Assembly: GCF_017794965.1 (NCBI RefSeq)
Contig: NZ_CP051240.1
Coordinates: 1,426,001 to 1,490,000, forward strand
Origin: Alcanivorax sp.
Lineage (GTDB): Bacteria > Pseudomonadota > Gammaproteobacteria > Pseudomonadales > Alcanivoracaceae
DNA length: 64,000 nucleotides
Reading direction: 5' to 3'
Both the position numbers and the translations under genes were made by a program. Shown here piece after piece: positions 33,605 to 42,344 of the stretch. The notes under the pieces are model-generated. The model did no database searches. It had not been told where the DNA came from and saw nothing but the letters and a program-made list of their open reading frames with translations. Each line of letters begins with the position of its first letter. The stretch's first letter is position 1.

Positions 33605-34090
33605 ATGAATCTTGCCAGGATAAGTGAGCTAACAAAAGAAGCCCAACTGGAGATGTACAAATCAGTCATTGATCGTCAAAAGATGTGTAGCGAGTTTAGC
33701 CATTACAGCTTCCTGTTCTTTATCAAGTTTATCGCATGGGTTTGTGTTGCCCTTGGAGCACTGGTGTCCTTTGTATCAAAGATAGGCAGCACAGTCCCTA
33801 CTGAAAAGGAAACATCATCAAATATTGTCGTTTTAACTAAGGATCATTTGTCGCTGATTCTGGACGGTAGTAGCTCTTTGGTTTGGGTTTTGGGTGTTCT
33901 TACAAGTGTGCAAATCGTGTTTTGCCTATGCCGCTGGACCCAGTATAGACGCATCGAATCCCGATTAAGTAATGGGGTGGTTAAGGCCGAGTACGGTGCA
34001 TGGATATTTGAAGTGCTCTATGTGATTGCGATTCTAGTGACTTGTTATTACTACAACAGCGGCGTTGATAGGTTCTCTGCGACGCTTTAA
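33605..34090 (+). CDS. Orphan membrane protein (islet gene 3)
   Basis: The ATG 33605 is chosen because AGGAG lies eight bases upstream; the frame is open to a TTG at 33488 without a ribosome site. The protein has 161 residues with three hydrophobic segments: FLFFIKFIAWVCVALGALVSFV, SLVWVLGVLTSVQIVFCLC and IFEVLYVIAILVTCYYY. A basic stretch, RWTQYRRIESRL, lies between the second and third. I do not recognise the family. AT-rich codons match the other islet genes. Confidence 0.62.
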   Translation: MNLARISELTKEAQLEMYKSVIDRQKMCSEFSHYSFLFFIKFIAWVCVALGALVSFVSKIGSTVPTEKETSSNIVVLTKDHLSLILDGSSSLVWVLGVLTSVQIVFCLCRWTQYRRIESRLSNGVVKAEYGAWIFEVLYVIAILVTCYYYNSGVDRFSATL

Positions 34091-34162
34091 TGGCAATCCT
34101 GGTCTGGATCGATACAGCTGATTGGGGTTGTGCGGTGAAAAGTGCCAAGAGGAAATCATGTC

Positions 34163-34582
34163 ATGTTGAAGAAGTTGCCGATAGTTTTTTTAGTGTTGTT
34201 GTCTGGCGGATGTTCAGATGATGCTTTGATAGACATTCCCGAGTTGGCTGGTAAAAGCAAGTCGGAGGTCGAAAGTTTAATTGGCTCGCCAGTATCCTGC
34301 GGGCAGTCTACCTTGACGAAAGGTGAGCAATGCAAATTCGATAAGGCAGATACCGATATAGTTTTTGTAGATGGAAAAGCGGATTGGTTTCTTGTGGACG
34401 GGATGAATCACCTGGAATTTTCAGAATCTACTATTGAGTTGTTGGGTTTTGAACCTCAGGCTCCAAATTTTAGCTTAAGCGTTGCAATGACCTGGAAGCC
34501 AATCCAAGGGTTGGCTTATGCCGCTTTGTATAAGGGGGGCGAAAGCGCTGATTACGCCCTTGTCAAAGCATTTACGGAGTAA
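34163..34582 (+). CDS. Small lipoprotein (islet gene 4)
   Basis: The ATG 34163 fits GAGGAA nine bases upstream; an in-frame GTG lies at 34142. The protein has 139 residues. A lipoprotein signal, MLKKLPIVFLVLLSGGC, ends at Cys17. The next part, IPELAGKSKSEVESLIGSPVSCG, resembles the SmpA/OmlA helix-hairpin pattern that begins small outer-membrane lipoproteins. The remainder is unrecognised. It lies 72 bases downstream of the membrane-protein gene and both lie between the two GATTCGGGGTCAGG hairpins. Confidence 0.65.
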   Translation: MLKKLPIVFLVLLSGGCSDDALIDIPELAGKSKSEVESLIGSPVSCGQSTLTKGEQCKFDKADTDIVFVDGKADWFLVDGMNHLEFSESTIELLGFEPQAPNFSLSVAMTWKPIQGLAYAALYKGGESADYALVKAFTE

Positions 34583-34692
34583 AACTTTCTTCGATGACAT
34601 GGAAGCATTGGACAGCTCGTTGAGATATGTGGCTATCCCGCTGTGGTTCTTTACCTCATTTGGCCGCTTTCCTGTGGGACACTCGGGGAAGC

Positions 34693-34754
34693 GATTCGGG
34701 GTCAGGTCGTGTATCGTACGCCTCGATGAACGATGTAAGACCTGCCCCCGAATC
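34693..34754. repeat. Second GATTCGGGGTCAGG hairpin
   Basis: The arms 34693-34717 and 34730-34754 pair with about four mismatches in 25. It is a degenerate copy of the element at 33325, 1.3 kb away, and brackets islet genes 3 and 4. Confidence 0.65.
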
Positions 34755-34870
34755 ACCGAAACAATAACGTACTCCTTATAGATTTCAGACACGCCTCCAC
34801 ACACGTTTATTTCCCTTTAGGCTGAAACCACAGTAAAACAGGGGGAACTTAACTCCAGGTTTGACCCGCG

Positions 34871-35272
34871 ATGACTGCGACTCCCCAACCTCTTTGGCAA
34901 CGAACCCTGTTCCTTGTCGGGGTGAGCATGCTGTTTACCCATGAGCTGGATGCCATGACCCATAGCGAGTGGCGGGTGCTGCCGCTGACCAGTTGGTTGG
35001 CGCCGGAGACCGGGCGAGTGGTGTTTGTTGCCCTGCATGTGCCGTTATTCGCGCTGGTATTGGGCTGGCTGACCAGTCAGTTGCCTGAGCGGGTTCTAAG
35101 GGCTCAGTTCTGGGTGTCCGTGTTTCTGGTGGTGCATGCGGGGTTGCATGTGGCGTTTAGCGGGCAGCCGCATTACACCTTCGAGGGCATTCTCTCCAAT
35201 ACGCTGATCTTTGGTGCGGCGATGTTTGGAGCGTTATATTTGGCGGCAAATTATTGGCTGGGGCGGGCCTGA
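34871..35272 (+). CDS. Small membrane protein, DUF6713-like
   Basis: The protein has 133 residues with four hydrophobic segments. MLFTHELDAMTHSEWRVLP near the N-terminus, with a His-Glu pair beside the membrane, recalls the DUF6713 group, and HAGLHVAFSGQPHYTF carries further conserved-looking His residues. His clusters in membrane segments hint at metal or haem contact, but this is speculation. There is no strong ribosome-binding site before ATG 34871. GC content is again that of the host backbone. Confidence 0.7.
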   Translation: MTATPQPLWQRTLFLVGVSMLFTHELDAMTHSEWRVLPLTSWLAPETGRVVFVALHVPLFALVLGWLTSQLPERVLRAQFWVSVFLVVHAGLHVAFSGQPHYTFEGILSNTLIFGAAMFGALYLAANYWLGRA

Positions 35273-35360
35273 CCCGGCTGCTTCCTGGAGGAAAATCGCG
35301 GTGGAACCACCGCTCCTACGGAAACGACATCTCATAGTCGGGAAGAATCAAGAAGAGAGG

Positions 35361-35609
35361 ATGATGACGGACATGACTTTCAACCAGGACCAGAAAGCCC
35401 GCATGGTCAGCAAGATCAAGCGTTACTTCGAAGACGAGTTGCAGCAGGAGATCGGCGGCTTCGAAGCGGAGTTCCTGATTGATTTCTTTGCCAAAGAGAT
35501 TGGCCCGCACTTTTATAATCGCGGGCTGTCTGATGCCCAGCAGGTGCTCACGGAAAAGATGGAAGAGGTGGGGTATGTGATGGCTGAGTTGGAGAAGCCG
35601 GAGGTGTGA
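35361..35609 (+). CDS. DUF2164 family protein
   Basis: The protein has 82 residues from ATG 35361, or 81 from the adjacent ATG 35364, with AGAGAGG directly upstream. IKRYFEDELQQEIGGFEAEFLIDFFAKEIGPHFYNRGL is the DUF2164 signature. It is a small soluble helical protein of unknown function, widespread in proteobacteria. A REP-like GGTGGAACCACCGCTCCTAC lies just upstream, at about 35300-35319. Confidence 0.87.
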   Translation: MMTDMTFNQDQKARMVSKIKRYFEDELQQEIGGFEAEFLIDFFAKEIGPHFYNRGLSDAQQVLTEKMEEVGYVMAELEKPEV

Positions 35610-35767
35610 TCGACCTTCAGAGGGCCTTCCTCCTGCCTTTTGAGTAAACAAATTCCTTACGCTTCTTGCGAGATGGCTTACAGCCAGATTTGCCCACGCC
35701 TTATAGAATCCCGCCCACAGACCGGCAAGGAGGCCGGTGAAGATGTGGTTTTGCTAAAGGGATTGTT

Positions 35768-36061
35768 GTGACGTTATTACTGGTTTCCATCATTGAGATT
35801 CTGGTGGGTGGCGCGGTGCTGTATGCCGCGGCGACGGTAGTGCGGGTGGATCTGACGTTCAAGGAAACGGTGATTGCGGCGGTGGTCGCGGCGGGGTTGG
35901 CTCTGATTCCCGTAGTGGGCTGGTTGTTGTCGCTGATTGGCTTGTTCTATGTGCTTTACCATTTCAGCCTGGCTGCGTTTCCCAATTTGGTCCTGCTGGT
36001 ATTGGTGAGCCGACTGTTCGTCGTGTTCCTGGGTATGGGGTTAACCAGCGCGTTATCGTGA
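35768..36061 (+). CDS. Small hypothetical membrane protein
   Basis: A GTG start gives 97 residues, almost wholly hydrophobic, with three likely membrane segments (LLVSIIEILVGGAVLYAA, VIAAVVAAGLALIPVVGWLLSLIGLFYVLYHF, LVLLVLVSRLFVVFLGMGL). AAAGGG precedes the start by six bases. Family not recognised. It is flanked by non-coding spacers on both sides. Confidence 0.6.
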   Translation: MTLLLVSIIEILVGGAVLYAAATVVRVDLTFKETVIAAVVAAGLALIPVVGWLLSLIGLFYVLYHFSLAAFPNLVLLVLVSRLFVVFLGMGLTSALS

Positions 36062-36377
36062 TGGTCGGGCTTGAGGTTCGTTCAGCAAGCTGAATCTCTC
36101 ACAGGGCGGCCTGGGCCGGCTACTTCGCCCAGGCAAGCAGGGCTTCTGCCTGGGTGAAGAGCGGGGAATGAGTCCGGGAGCCCGGCCCCGTCCCTGGGGC
36201 GCGGAGATCAATCAGCAGGCTTTCCTGGGGTCACAGTAATGAAGGCCTGTGGGCTACCCGGACGATCAATATACTGTCCATTTGGTCAGTGGTCAAATGT
36301 GGCGTCTGGGCCCGGCCATACCCGGTAACAGAACCGCGTAAATGTACCGACGCCACAATCTACAATCCACAAGCGCC
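36062..36377. other. Spacer without recognised features
   Basis: The 316 bases between convergent genes show only local GC-rich palindromic bits (GGGAGCCCGGCCCCGTCCC near 36177, GCCTGGGCCGGC near 36109). I see no gene, clear terminator or promoter. Confidence 0.4.
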
Positions 36378-37598
36378 TTACTGAATCAGCTCACAGGCGA
36401 TATGGGAATATTTCTTTTTCACCTGGCTGCGGCAAACATTGGCACCGAAGGACGGCACCTGGTCACAGGCCTTCATGGCCGCGTACCGTTTGGCGCATTG
36501 GGCCGCGATATCAGCCATGCCGGGCTGGGCAGGGACTTCGGCTGGTGAGGGGGCGCCCGGACCCGCTGTGGCGCTGGTGACGGTAGTCGCCGCGGCGGCT
36601 GGTTTGGCCGGTGCGGGGTTGGCGCTGGCATCAATCATGGCGGCGATCAGGCCGGGTGACAATCCGCCTTCCTTGAGCAGGGCAATTTCGTCGCCGTTGA
36701 ACACCTTGTAGGGCTGATTGGCGGCGCGGATGCGTGAGACCAGCAAGGTTTCGTCTTCATCCCGGGACAGTCTCAGCACGTCATAGACTTTCATGTCCTG
36801 GGGGCCGAGAAACCAGATGTCGTATTCATCCGGCAGATAAACGATGTAGGCGTTGTCCAGGGCGACATTTTCACGATGGAAGGGCAGTGCGTGGGTCGCA
36901 GGCGCCAGTTCAGACAGGCGTCGCAGGGTTTCCATACGGAAGAAGGATTCCGGGTTGTCCTGGAGGTACTGGCGATAGGCCTGCACCGTGCCCGCTGAGA
37001 CGGCCGCTTCATAGCCTTTCTGTTGTGACTGAATGTACTGCTGAAGTGCCTGCTTGTGACGATTGAGCTGGTCGTTGGCCATCAGCTGGTACTGGCTGGT
37101 GCCGGGGCTGCCAAGCAGATAGGCAGAAGGCAGCAGCATGGACAGCGAGGAACGGTAAGCGACGGGTTCGCGGTTCTGGAACAGCACTTCGTCGCCACTT
37201 TTTACCTCCATCACGGTTTCCCCCTCGGTGTTCAGCCAGGTGGGCAGAATCCCCAGCGTCAGTATGTAGGGCAGCATGCTCAGCCAGCCACTGTCCTTGA
37301 TGTTGTCATTGCGCACCGCAACCGTCAGGTCATCTCCGTTATCGGCAAACCAGCTTTGGATATCCTCGCTGGCCAGCTGTGTCGGATAGGCGCGGTCGCC
37401 TGGGGAGGCATAGCCTCCAGGGAGATTCAGTTCCACCCTGGCATTACCGTCGAAGCCTTTCAGTGCTTGCGGTGGGGGTGTGGGGCTGGCGAGTTGCCCC
37501 TGCGAGGGGATGTAGCGTGTACCGGTACAGCCGGTTATCAGCAGGCAAGTGAGAAGCGTAGTCCAGAGTGTGGCTCTGGTGGTAACAGAGTAAGTCAT
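36378..37598 (-). CDS. Hypothetical lipoprotein
   Basis: The start ATG 37598 gives 406 residues. The signal MTYSVTTRATLWTTLLTCLLITGC ends in a lipobox with Cys24. The middle part carries a helical region rich in Gln (QLNRHKQALQQYIQSQQKGYEAA) and a stretch predicted as beta (AYIVYLPDEYDIWFLGPQDMKVYDVLRL). A linker of Ala, Pro and Thr lies near 330-365, and the C-terminal 45 residues hold three Cys (CAKRYAAMKACDQVP, CRSQVKKKYSHIACELI). The Cys pattern recalls small disulfide domains. Family not recognised; envelope location is inferred. Confidence 0.75.
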   Translation of the reverse strand: MTYSVTTRATLWTTLLTCLLITGCTGTRYIPSQGQLASPTPPPQALKGFDGNARVELNLPGGYASPGDRAYPTQLASEDIQSWFADNGDDLTVAVRNDNIKDSGWLSMLPYILTLGILPTWLNTEGETVMEVKSGDEVLFQNREPVAYRSSLSMLLPSAYLLGSPGTSQYQLMANDQLNRHKQALQQYIQSQQKGYEAAVSAGTVQAYRQYLQDNPESFFRMETLRRLSELAPATHALPFHRENVALDNAYIVYLPDEYDIWFLGPQDMKVYDVLRLSRDEDETLLVSRIRAANQPYKVFNGDEIALLKEGGLSPGLIAAMIDASANPAPAKPAAAATTVTSATAGPGAPSPAEVPAQPGMADIAAQCAKRYAAMKACDQVPSFGANVCRSQVKKKYSHIACELIQ

Positions 37599-37826
37599 GG
37601 TGATCGTTCCCTTCCCTTGTGGTTTCGGGCCCCCCGGCCCGCTAGTGCTTAATGGCATTGTGCCATGAAATATCAGGAAATGGCGTTGCGTAAGCGTTAA
37701 AGCGGTTCTAAGCCGGTGTGTGTCAGCATGGCGTGAGAGGAGAGAGCAAGGCGCCCTACATCGCCAGCAGCGGACCATCGAAAGGCGCAAGGGACCTGGC
37801 GGTGGTGTGAAGGTGGGTGTGGTAAT

Positions 37827-37914
37827 CGTAGGGCGGAAATGGGCGAGCGCCCATCTCCGCCAACATTGTCTACGGCTGACGGCGAAGATCGGCTCACGCC
37901 CATTTCAGCCCTGC
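37827..37914. repeat. REP-type inverted pair, GGGCGGAAATGGGCG family
   Basis: The left unit is CGTAGGGCGGAAATGGGCGA followed by GCGCCCATCTCCGCC (37827-37861). The right unit (37881-37914) is its inverse with some changes. Each unit is itself palindromic. A second pair of the same family is at 43796-43889. The right end lies nine bases from the RND gene's stop codon. Confidence 0.75.
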
Positions 37915-37922
37915 GATTGGGT

Positions 37923-40568
37923 TTATCCTGCTCTCAGTTTCGGTTTGACGGTGATCAGCAGGGCCGGTAGCAGGGTCAGGTTGCTGAGCAGGGCCACCAG
38001 CATGGCCAGGCCGGTGAGCAGGCCGAAGTACACTGTCGGGTTGAAGCTGGACAGGGCCAGGATGGAGAAGCCTGCGATGATGGTGAGCGAGGTGTAGTAC
38101 ATCGCCTTACCAATAGAGCCATGACAGCGCTTCATGGTGGCCACGTAGTCGTTGTCATTGGGCAGCTCTTCATGGAACCGATGGATGTAGTGAATGGTGT
38201 CGTCCACGGCAATACCGATACTGATGGCCGTGATAGTGATGGTCATCAGATCCAGCGGCAGGCCGATCCAGCCCATCAGGCCCAGTACCAGGGCTGCAGA
38301 CACCAGGCTGGGCACCATGCTGATCAGGGCCACGGGCAGGCTGCGGAACAGGATCAGCAGCATGATCAGAATAGCCGCGAATACGTAGCCCAGGGTCTTT
38401 ATCTGGGAATCGAAAAGACTCTGCAGCATGTTGTTGTACAGCACCATGGCGCCGGTGAGATGAACCTGACCTGGCTCCAGGTCAAAGTTGTTTTCCAGAT
38501 CGTGTCGGATCTTGGCGAGCAGATCGTTGCGGTTCAGGTTCTCATCGGAATCAATCACTCTCACGCTAATGCGGATCTGGTTGCCATCATCGGACAGGTA
38601 GGGAGTGACCAGCTGCTTCTGCAGGTCCTCGGGAATAAAACGGGCCAGCAGCATGAGTTGTACATAGGAAAGCGGGCCATTGTTCAGCTTCTCTGCCACT
38701 TCATAGGTGGTCGCCAGGGACAACACCTTGCCGGTTTCCGGCAGGCTTTCCACATAGTTCTGGATTTCCACCAGCTTGCCCAGTCGGGCCGGGGTGAACC
38801 AGTAGGCATCCTTCAGGTTGAGCCCGGGTGTGCTCTGTTCGGCGAAAGGGGCCTGGCTGCCTGACTCACTGGCGAACGGGTCTTCCACCGGGCCGCCGGA
38901 CGCTAACGGATCACTGTCGGCAAACGGATCTTCATCAGCAAACGGGTCGGCCGTGTCATTGGCGAAGGGATCGTTGGCGGCATTGCTCAGCGCTTCACCG
39001 TCCCAGCCCTGGCCGGCAGTGTCGCGGGTGGACGTCGGTGTGGACGTGCTGCGGGGGGCATCGATAACGATATCCAGAGGGGTGGTGCCGCCCAGCTTGC
39101 GGTCGATCTGCACCATACCTTTGTAGATTTCCGTTTCTTCCTGAAAGTAATCGATAAACCGGTTTTCCACGGTGAGCTTGCTGATGCCCCACAGGGATGC
39201 GCCCAGCGCGAACAGGGCTACCATCAGCAGGGTAGGGCGATGGCGCTCAGTGAAACCGGCGAAGGCCAGCGTAAGCTGACGGCTGATGTCCTTGCCCTGG
39301 CGCGGCTTGCCGGGGGGCAGCGGCGACAGCAGGGCAGGAAAGACAAGAAAACAGACAATCAGGGCCACGCCCAGCCCCAGGGTCATCATCCAGCCGAAAT
39401 CGATGACCGGACGGATGCCGCTGATCACCAAGGAGGAAAAACCCACCATGGTGGTCAGGATCATGTAGATGCTGGGGCGCATCATATGGGCGGCAGTTTC
39501 CCTGATCAGCCAGGCCTGGCTGGCGTCCGGGTTTTCCTGATGCAGTTCCCGAAAGCGTACGGTGAGGTGGATGGTGATCGACATGGTGATGATCAGCAGC
39601 AGCGAGATGTAGTTGCTACTGATGACGGAGACTTTCCAGTCCATCAGACCAAGCAGGCCGGTGACGAGCAGCACGGTGACCGCGCAGCAGGCCAGCGGCA
39701 CCACCACCCAGCGGGGGCGCCGGAAGATGACGAACAGGGCGAGGATCAGGAACACCAGAACGCCGGCACCGAAGGTCTTCAGATCGGAACGGATAAAGCT
39801 CACCACATCCGTGGTGATCATGGGGACACCGCCCAGGAACAGATCGGCGTGATTCCGGTAGTTATCCATGATGTCGCGCACGTGCTGTATTTCGTCAGCG
39901 GTGCGCGCCTGAATCTGGCTGTTGTACTCACTGAAGGCCTGGCTGGCCTGTTCCAGCTCTGCGCTGCCTTCAGCATCCAGCTCACCGTTACGCTGCATGT
40001 CGCGCAGGTCGTTACGGCGGTTGAGAAGCCGGAAGTAGGTTTCATCGCGCTCGAAGTTCACCAGCAGGGCGGTGGTGCCACCGTCGTCACTGACCAGCAG
40101 ATCCTCGTACAGGGGATTGACGTCAGTGAACTCATCCTTTGCCATCTGCAGGTCCACATCAGGGTCTGCCAGGGTGCGGAAGTTATTGGCCAGCTCGCTG
40201 AATTCCACCTTGGGGCTGAACAACAGGGGTACATCCATCATGCTGTAGACGGATTTCACCCGCTCGATGCCTTTCAGATCCTGTTGCAGGGCCTGCAGGC
40301 GCTCCAGGCTGTCACGCTGAAACAACGGAGACTGCGTTGGGGTATAGGTAATGACCAGAAAATCGCTGCCGCCATACTGCTTGGAGACCTTGCGGTAATA
40401 CTCCAGGTCCTTGTCGTTCTCCAGCACCAGGGAATCGGTGGAGGCATCGATCTTGAAGTGACGGGCCTGCCAGCCGGCAAACCCGCACACCAGCACCAGG
40501 ATCACGAGCCAGAACACAGGGTGGCCAAGCACCGTGCGGCAGTAGGCGTTAAACAGCCGATGAGTCAT
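37923..40568 (-). CDS. RND-superfamily (MMPL/HpnN-like) exporter
   Basis: The protein has 881 residues with the repeated MMPL plan: one membrane segment, a periplasmic domain of about 220 residues, then five segments, twice over. VISSNYISLLLIITMSITIHLTVRFRE and ITAISIGIAVDDTIHYIHRFHEEL are the sterol-sensing-like cores with acidic residues. Such proteins move lipids or hopanoids. The second periplasmic domain has an unusual insertion near residues 525-570 with five or six DPFA/DPLA motifs (NDPFANDTADPFADEDPFAD). The next gene upstream, a SRPBCC protein, is 29 bases away and probably co-transcribed. Confidence 0.9.
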   Translation of the reverse strand: MTHRLFNAYCRTVLGHPVFWLVILVLVCGFAGWQARHFKIDASTDSLVLENDKDLEYYRKVSKQYGGSDFLVITYTPTQSPLFQRDSLERLQALQQDLKGIERVKSVYSMMDVPLLFSPKVEFSELANNFRTLADPDVDLQMAKDEFTDVNPLYEDLLVSDDGGTTALLVNFERDETYFRLLNRRNDLRDMQRNGELDAEGSAELEQASQAFSEYNSQIQARTADEIQHVRDIMDNYRNHADLFLGGVPMITTDVVSFIRSDLKTFGAGVLVFLILALFVIFRRPRWVVVPLACCAVTVLLVTGLLGLMDWKVSVISSNYISLLLIITMSITIHLTVRFRELHQENPDASQAWLIRETAAHMMRPSIYMILTTMVGFSSLVISGIRPVIDFGWMMTLGLGVALIVCFLVFPALLSPLPPGKPRQGKDISRQLTLAFAGFTERHRPTLLMVALFALGASLWGISKLTVENRFIDYFQEETEIYKGMVQIDRKLGGTTPLDIVIDAPRSTSTPTSTRDTAGQGWDGEALSNAANDPFANDTADPFADEDPFADSDPLASGGPVEDPFASESGSQAPFAEQSTPGLNLKDAYWFTPARLGKLVEIQNYVESLPETGKVLSLATTYEVAEKLNNGPLSYVQLMLLARFIPEDLQKQLVTPYLSDDGNQIRISVRVIDSDENLNRNDLLAKIRHDLENNFDLEPGQVHLTGAMVLYNNMLQSLFDSQIKTLGYVFAAILIMLLILFRSLPVALISMVPSLVSAALVLGLMGWIGLPLDLMTITITAISIGIAVDDTIHYIHRFHEELPNDNDYVATMKRCHGSIGKAMYYTSLTIIAGFSILALSSFNPTVYFGLLTGLAMLVALLSNLTLLPALLITVKPKLRAG

Positions 40569-40597
40569 GAATCAATCCGTTGTTGTGTTCGCGACAA

Positions 40598-41032
40598 TCA
40601 GAACATGGCCGCATATTCTGCGGCAAAGCGGGTGTCGAAGCGGTGAATAACCTTGCCCAGCGGCCAGCCGACCAACGGGGTGAGCAGGCCTTCGGTCCAC
40701 TCTTCTTGGTGTACACGGCAGTTGCCGCTGTCGTCATCCATGAAGGTGAATCGATGGAGAATGCGACCCACCGGGGTATCCAGCCCCCAGGTGATACGCT
40801 TGTTCTCTTCGTATTCATACACTTTGACCACCACCGGTGCCGGTGGCATGCCGGGCAGGTCAACGACGAATAACAGGAATGCACCGGGGCGCCATTCGCC
40901 ATTGAGCAGACGGGCATGGCGGACAACGGAGCACCAGCTTTGCCAGTTACTGGCTTCGGCAAACAGTTTGAAAGCTTGCTTGCGGGGGGCAAGGGTGTCG
41001 GTGACCTCGTCGACCAGATAACGTTTCAGCAT
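40598..41032 (-). CDS. SRPBCC/START-like domain protein
   Basis: The ATG 41032 (MLKRYLVDEVTDTLAPRKQAF) gives 144 residues; the frame upstream lacks support. The fold pattern of a lipid-binding START-like domain is visible: FKLFAEASNWQSWCSVVRHARL, GAFLLFVVDLPGMPPAPVVVKV, then an amphipathic C-terminal helix. It has no signal peptide. Being just upstream of a lipid-exporter-like RND gene, a lipid-carrier role is plausible (inference). It is divergent from the AraC regulator at 41195. Confidence 0.78.
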   Translation of the reverse strand: MLKRYLVDEVTDTLAPRKQAFKLFAEASNWQSWCSVVRHARLLNGEWRPGAFLLFVVDLPGMPPAPVVVKVYEYEENKRITWGLDTPVGRILHRFTFMDDDSGNCRVHQEEWTEGLLTPLVGWPLGKVIHRFDTRFAAEYAAMF

Positions 41033-41194
41033 GTGGGTGTCCTGTTGAGACTCTTGTTGAGAGTCTGTTGTTGTGATCATCAAGCGAGGGCATAGCTTAC
41101 CGTTGCAGCAGGCGGCATAACAGGCCAATCAGCCAGTGCCGGTTGACCAGATCCGTCCGGTTTTCTAGCTTGTCAGAATCAGCGAGGATGGCCT

Positions 41195-42220
41195 ATGACA
41201 ACAACATTGCTTCCTGCCTCGATTCTGCCCGGTTTGCTGGAAGTTTCCCTGCGCAGCCAGCTGGATATTCCGGCGCTGTTCGAACGGCTGGGTATCGATG
41301 TGGAGATTGTTGGGCGCAGTGACCGGTTCATCAGCCTCAGTCAGCTTGATGAACTGTTATATACCGCTTTCATGGAAAGTCGGGATCCGCTGTTTGGCCT
41401 GCGTATCGGTGCAGACAACCATTACGGTAATCTGGATTTGCTGGGCAACCTGATGGCCACGGCACAGACCCTGGCAGCGGGGATGGCCATTCTTTTTCAG
41501 TACAAGGATTTACTGGTGCCCTACCTGGATTTCGCATTAACCGAGGTGGACGGGCAGGCGCGGCTAACGGTGCAGCCCGCTGGTGGGCCGTTGCGTTTCA
41601 CCGGTACCCGCATTCACAACGATCTGGTGGTGGCGACCATGGTGGCGATCGGTCGTTCCCTGCTGGCTGGCCCGTTGCCGTTATCGCAGGTGTGGTTGCA
41701 GCATTCACCGGCGGACAACAGCGAGCTGGCTCACTACAAAGACTTCTTTCAGTGTCCTGTGCGGTTTTCGGCGCCGGCCAATGCCATCGAATTTCCCGCC
41801 TCCTTGCTGTCGTCTGCCTTGCCGCGTGCTTTCCCCAAATACCATGATCGATTGAAGCGCTCTGCAGACCAGGTGCTGTCCGGTTTGTCACGGGCGGGAG
41901 GAATATCGGGCAAGGTTTTGCTGCGCATGCAGGAGATGCTCGGCCACAGCGATATCACCATTGATGCCGTGGCGGCATTGCTGGCCATGAGCCCGCGCAC
42001 CCTGCAACGCCGGCTGCATGAGGAAGGTACCCGGTTTGCCGTGCTACGGGACCAGGTCAAACATCGTTATGCCTGCCAGATGCTCATTGATGGCGAGGAC
42101 GACATGGGGGCCCTGGCCCAGCATCTGGGGTTCTCCGATACTGCCAACTTCTACCACGCCTTCAAGCGTTGGCAGGGCTGTGCGCCCGGGGAGTACCGGC
42201 GCCGCAACCGCGCAGGCTAG
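41195..42220 (+). CDS. AraC-family transcriptional regulator
   Basis: The protein has 341 residues with the OruR-like N-terminal domain and a C-terminal AraC DNA-binding domain. VAALLAMSPRTLQRRLHEEGTRFAVLRDQVK and MGALAQHLGFSDTANFYHAFKRWQG are the two helix-turn-helix parts. GAGGATGG precedes ATG 41195. It is transcribed away from the SRPBCC-RND pair with a 162-base gap, an arrangement typical of a regulator controlling its divergent neighbours (inference). Effector unknown. Confidence 0.88.
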   Translation: MTTTLLPASILPGLLEVSLRSQLDIPALFERLGIDVEIVGRSDRFISLSQLDELLYTAFMESRDPLFGLRIGADNHYGNLDLLGNLMATAQTLAAGMAILFQYKDLLVPYLDFALTEVDGQARLTVQPAGGPLRFTGTRIHNDLVVATMVAIGRSLLAGPLPLSQVWLQHSPADNSELAHYKDFFQCPVRFSAPANAIEFPASLLSSALPRAFPKYHDRLKRSADQVLSGLSRAGGISGKVLLRMQEMLGHSDITIDAVAALLAMSPRTLQRRLHEEGTRFAVLRDQVKHRYACQMLIDGEDDMGALAQHLGFSDTANFYHAFKRWQGCAPGEYRRRNRAG

Positions 42221-42243
42221 CCAGTTAATCACAGGCGTTATTT

Positions 42244-42314
42244 TCCATAGAGAGCACAGAGCGCACAGAGATAAAACCCGTGATTGCCTCAGTGGCCCCT
42301 GTGATCTCTGTGGT
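42244..42314. repeat. Inverted nonamer arrays (CTCTGTGNN type)
   Basis: The left side, 42244-42270, reads TCCATAGAG, AGCACAGAG, CGCACAGAG. The right side, 42288-42314, reads CTCAGTGGC, CCCTGTGAT, CTCTGTGGT. Both keep a 9-base period and are roughly inverse to one another. Confidence 0.7.
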
Positions 42315-42344
42315 AGGCAAGCTTTCGTGGTTTGGGTCTCAAGA

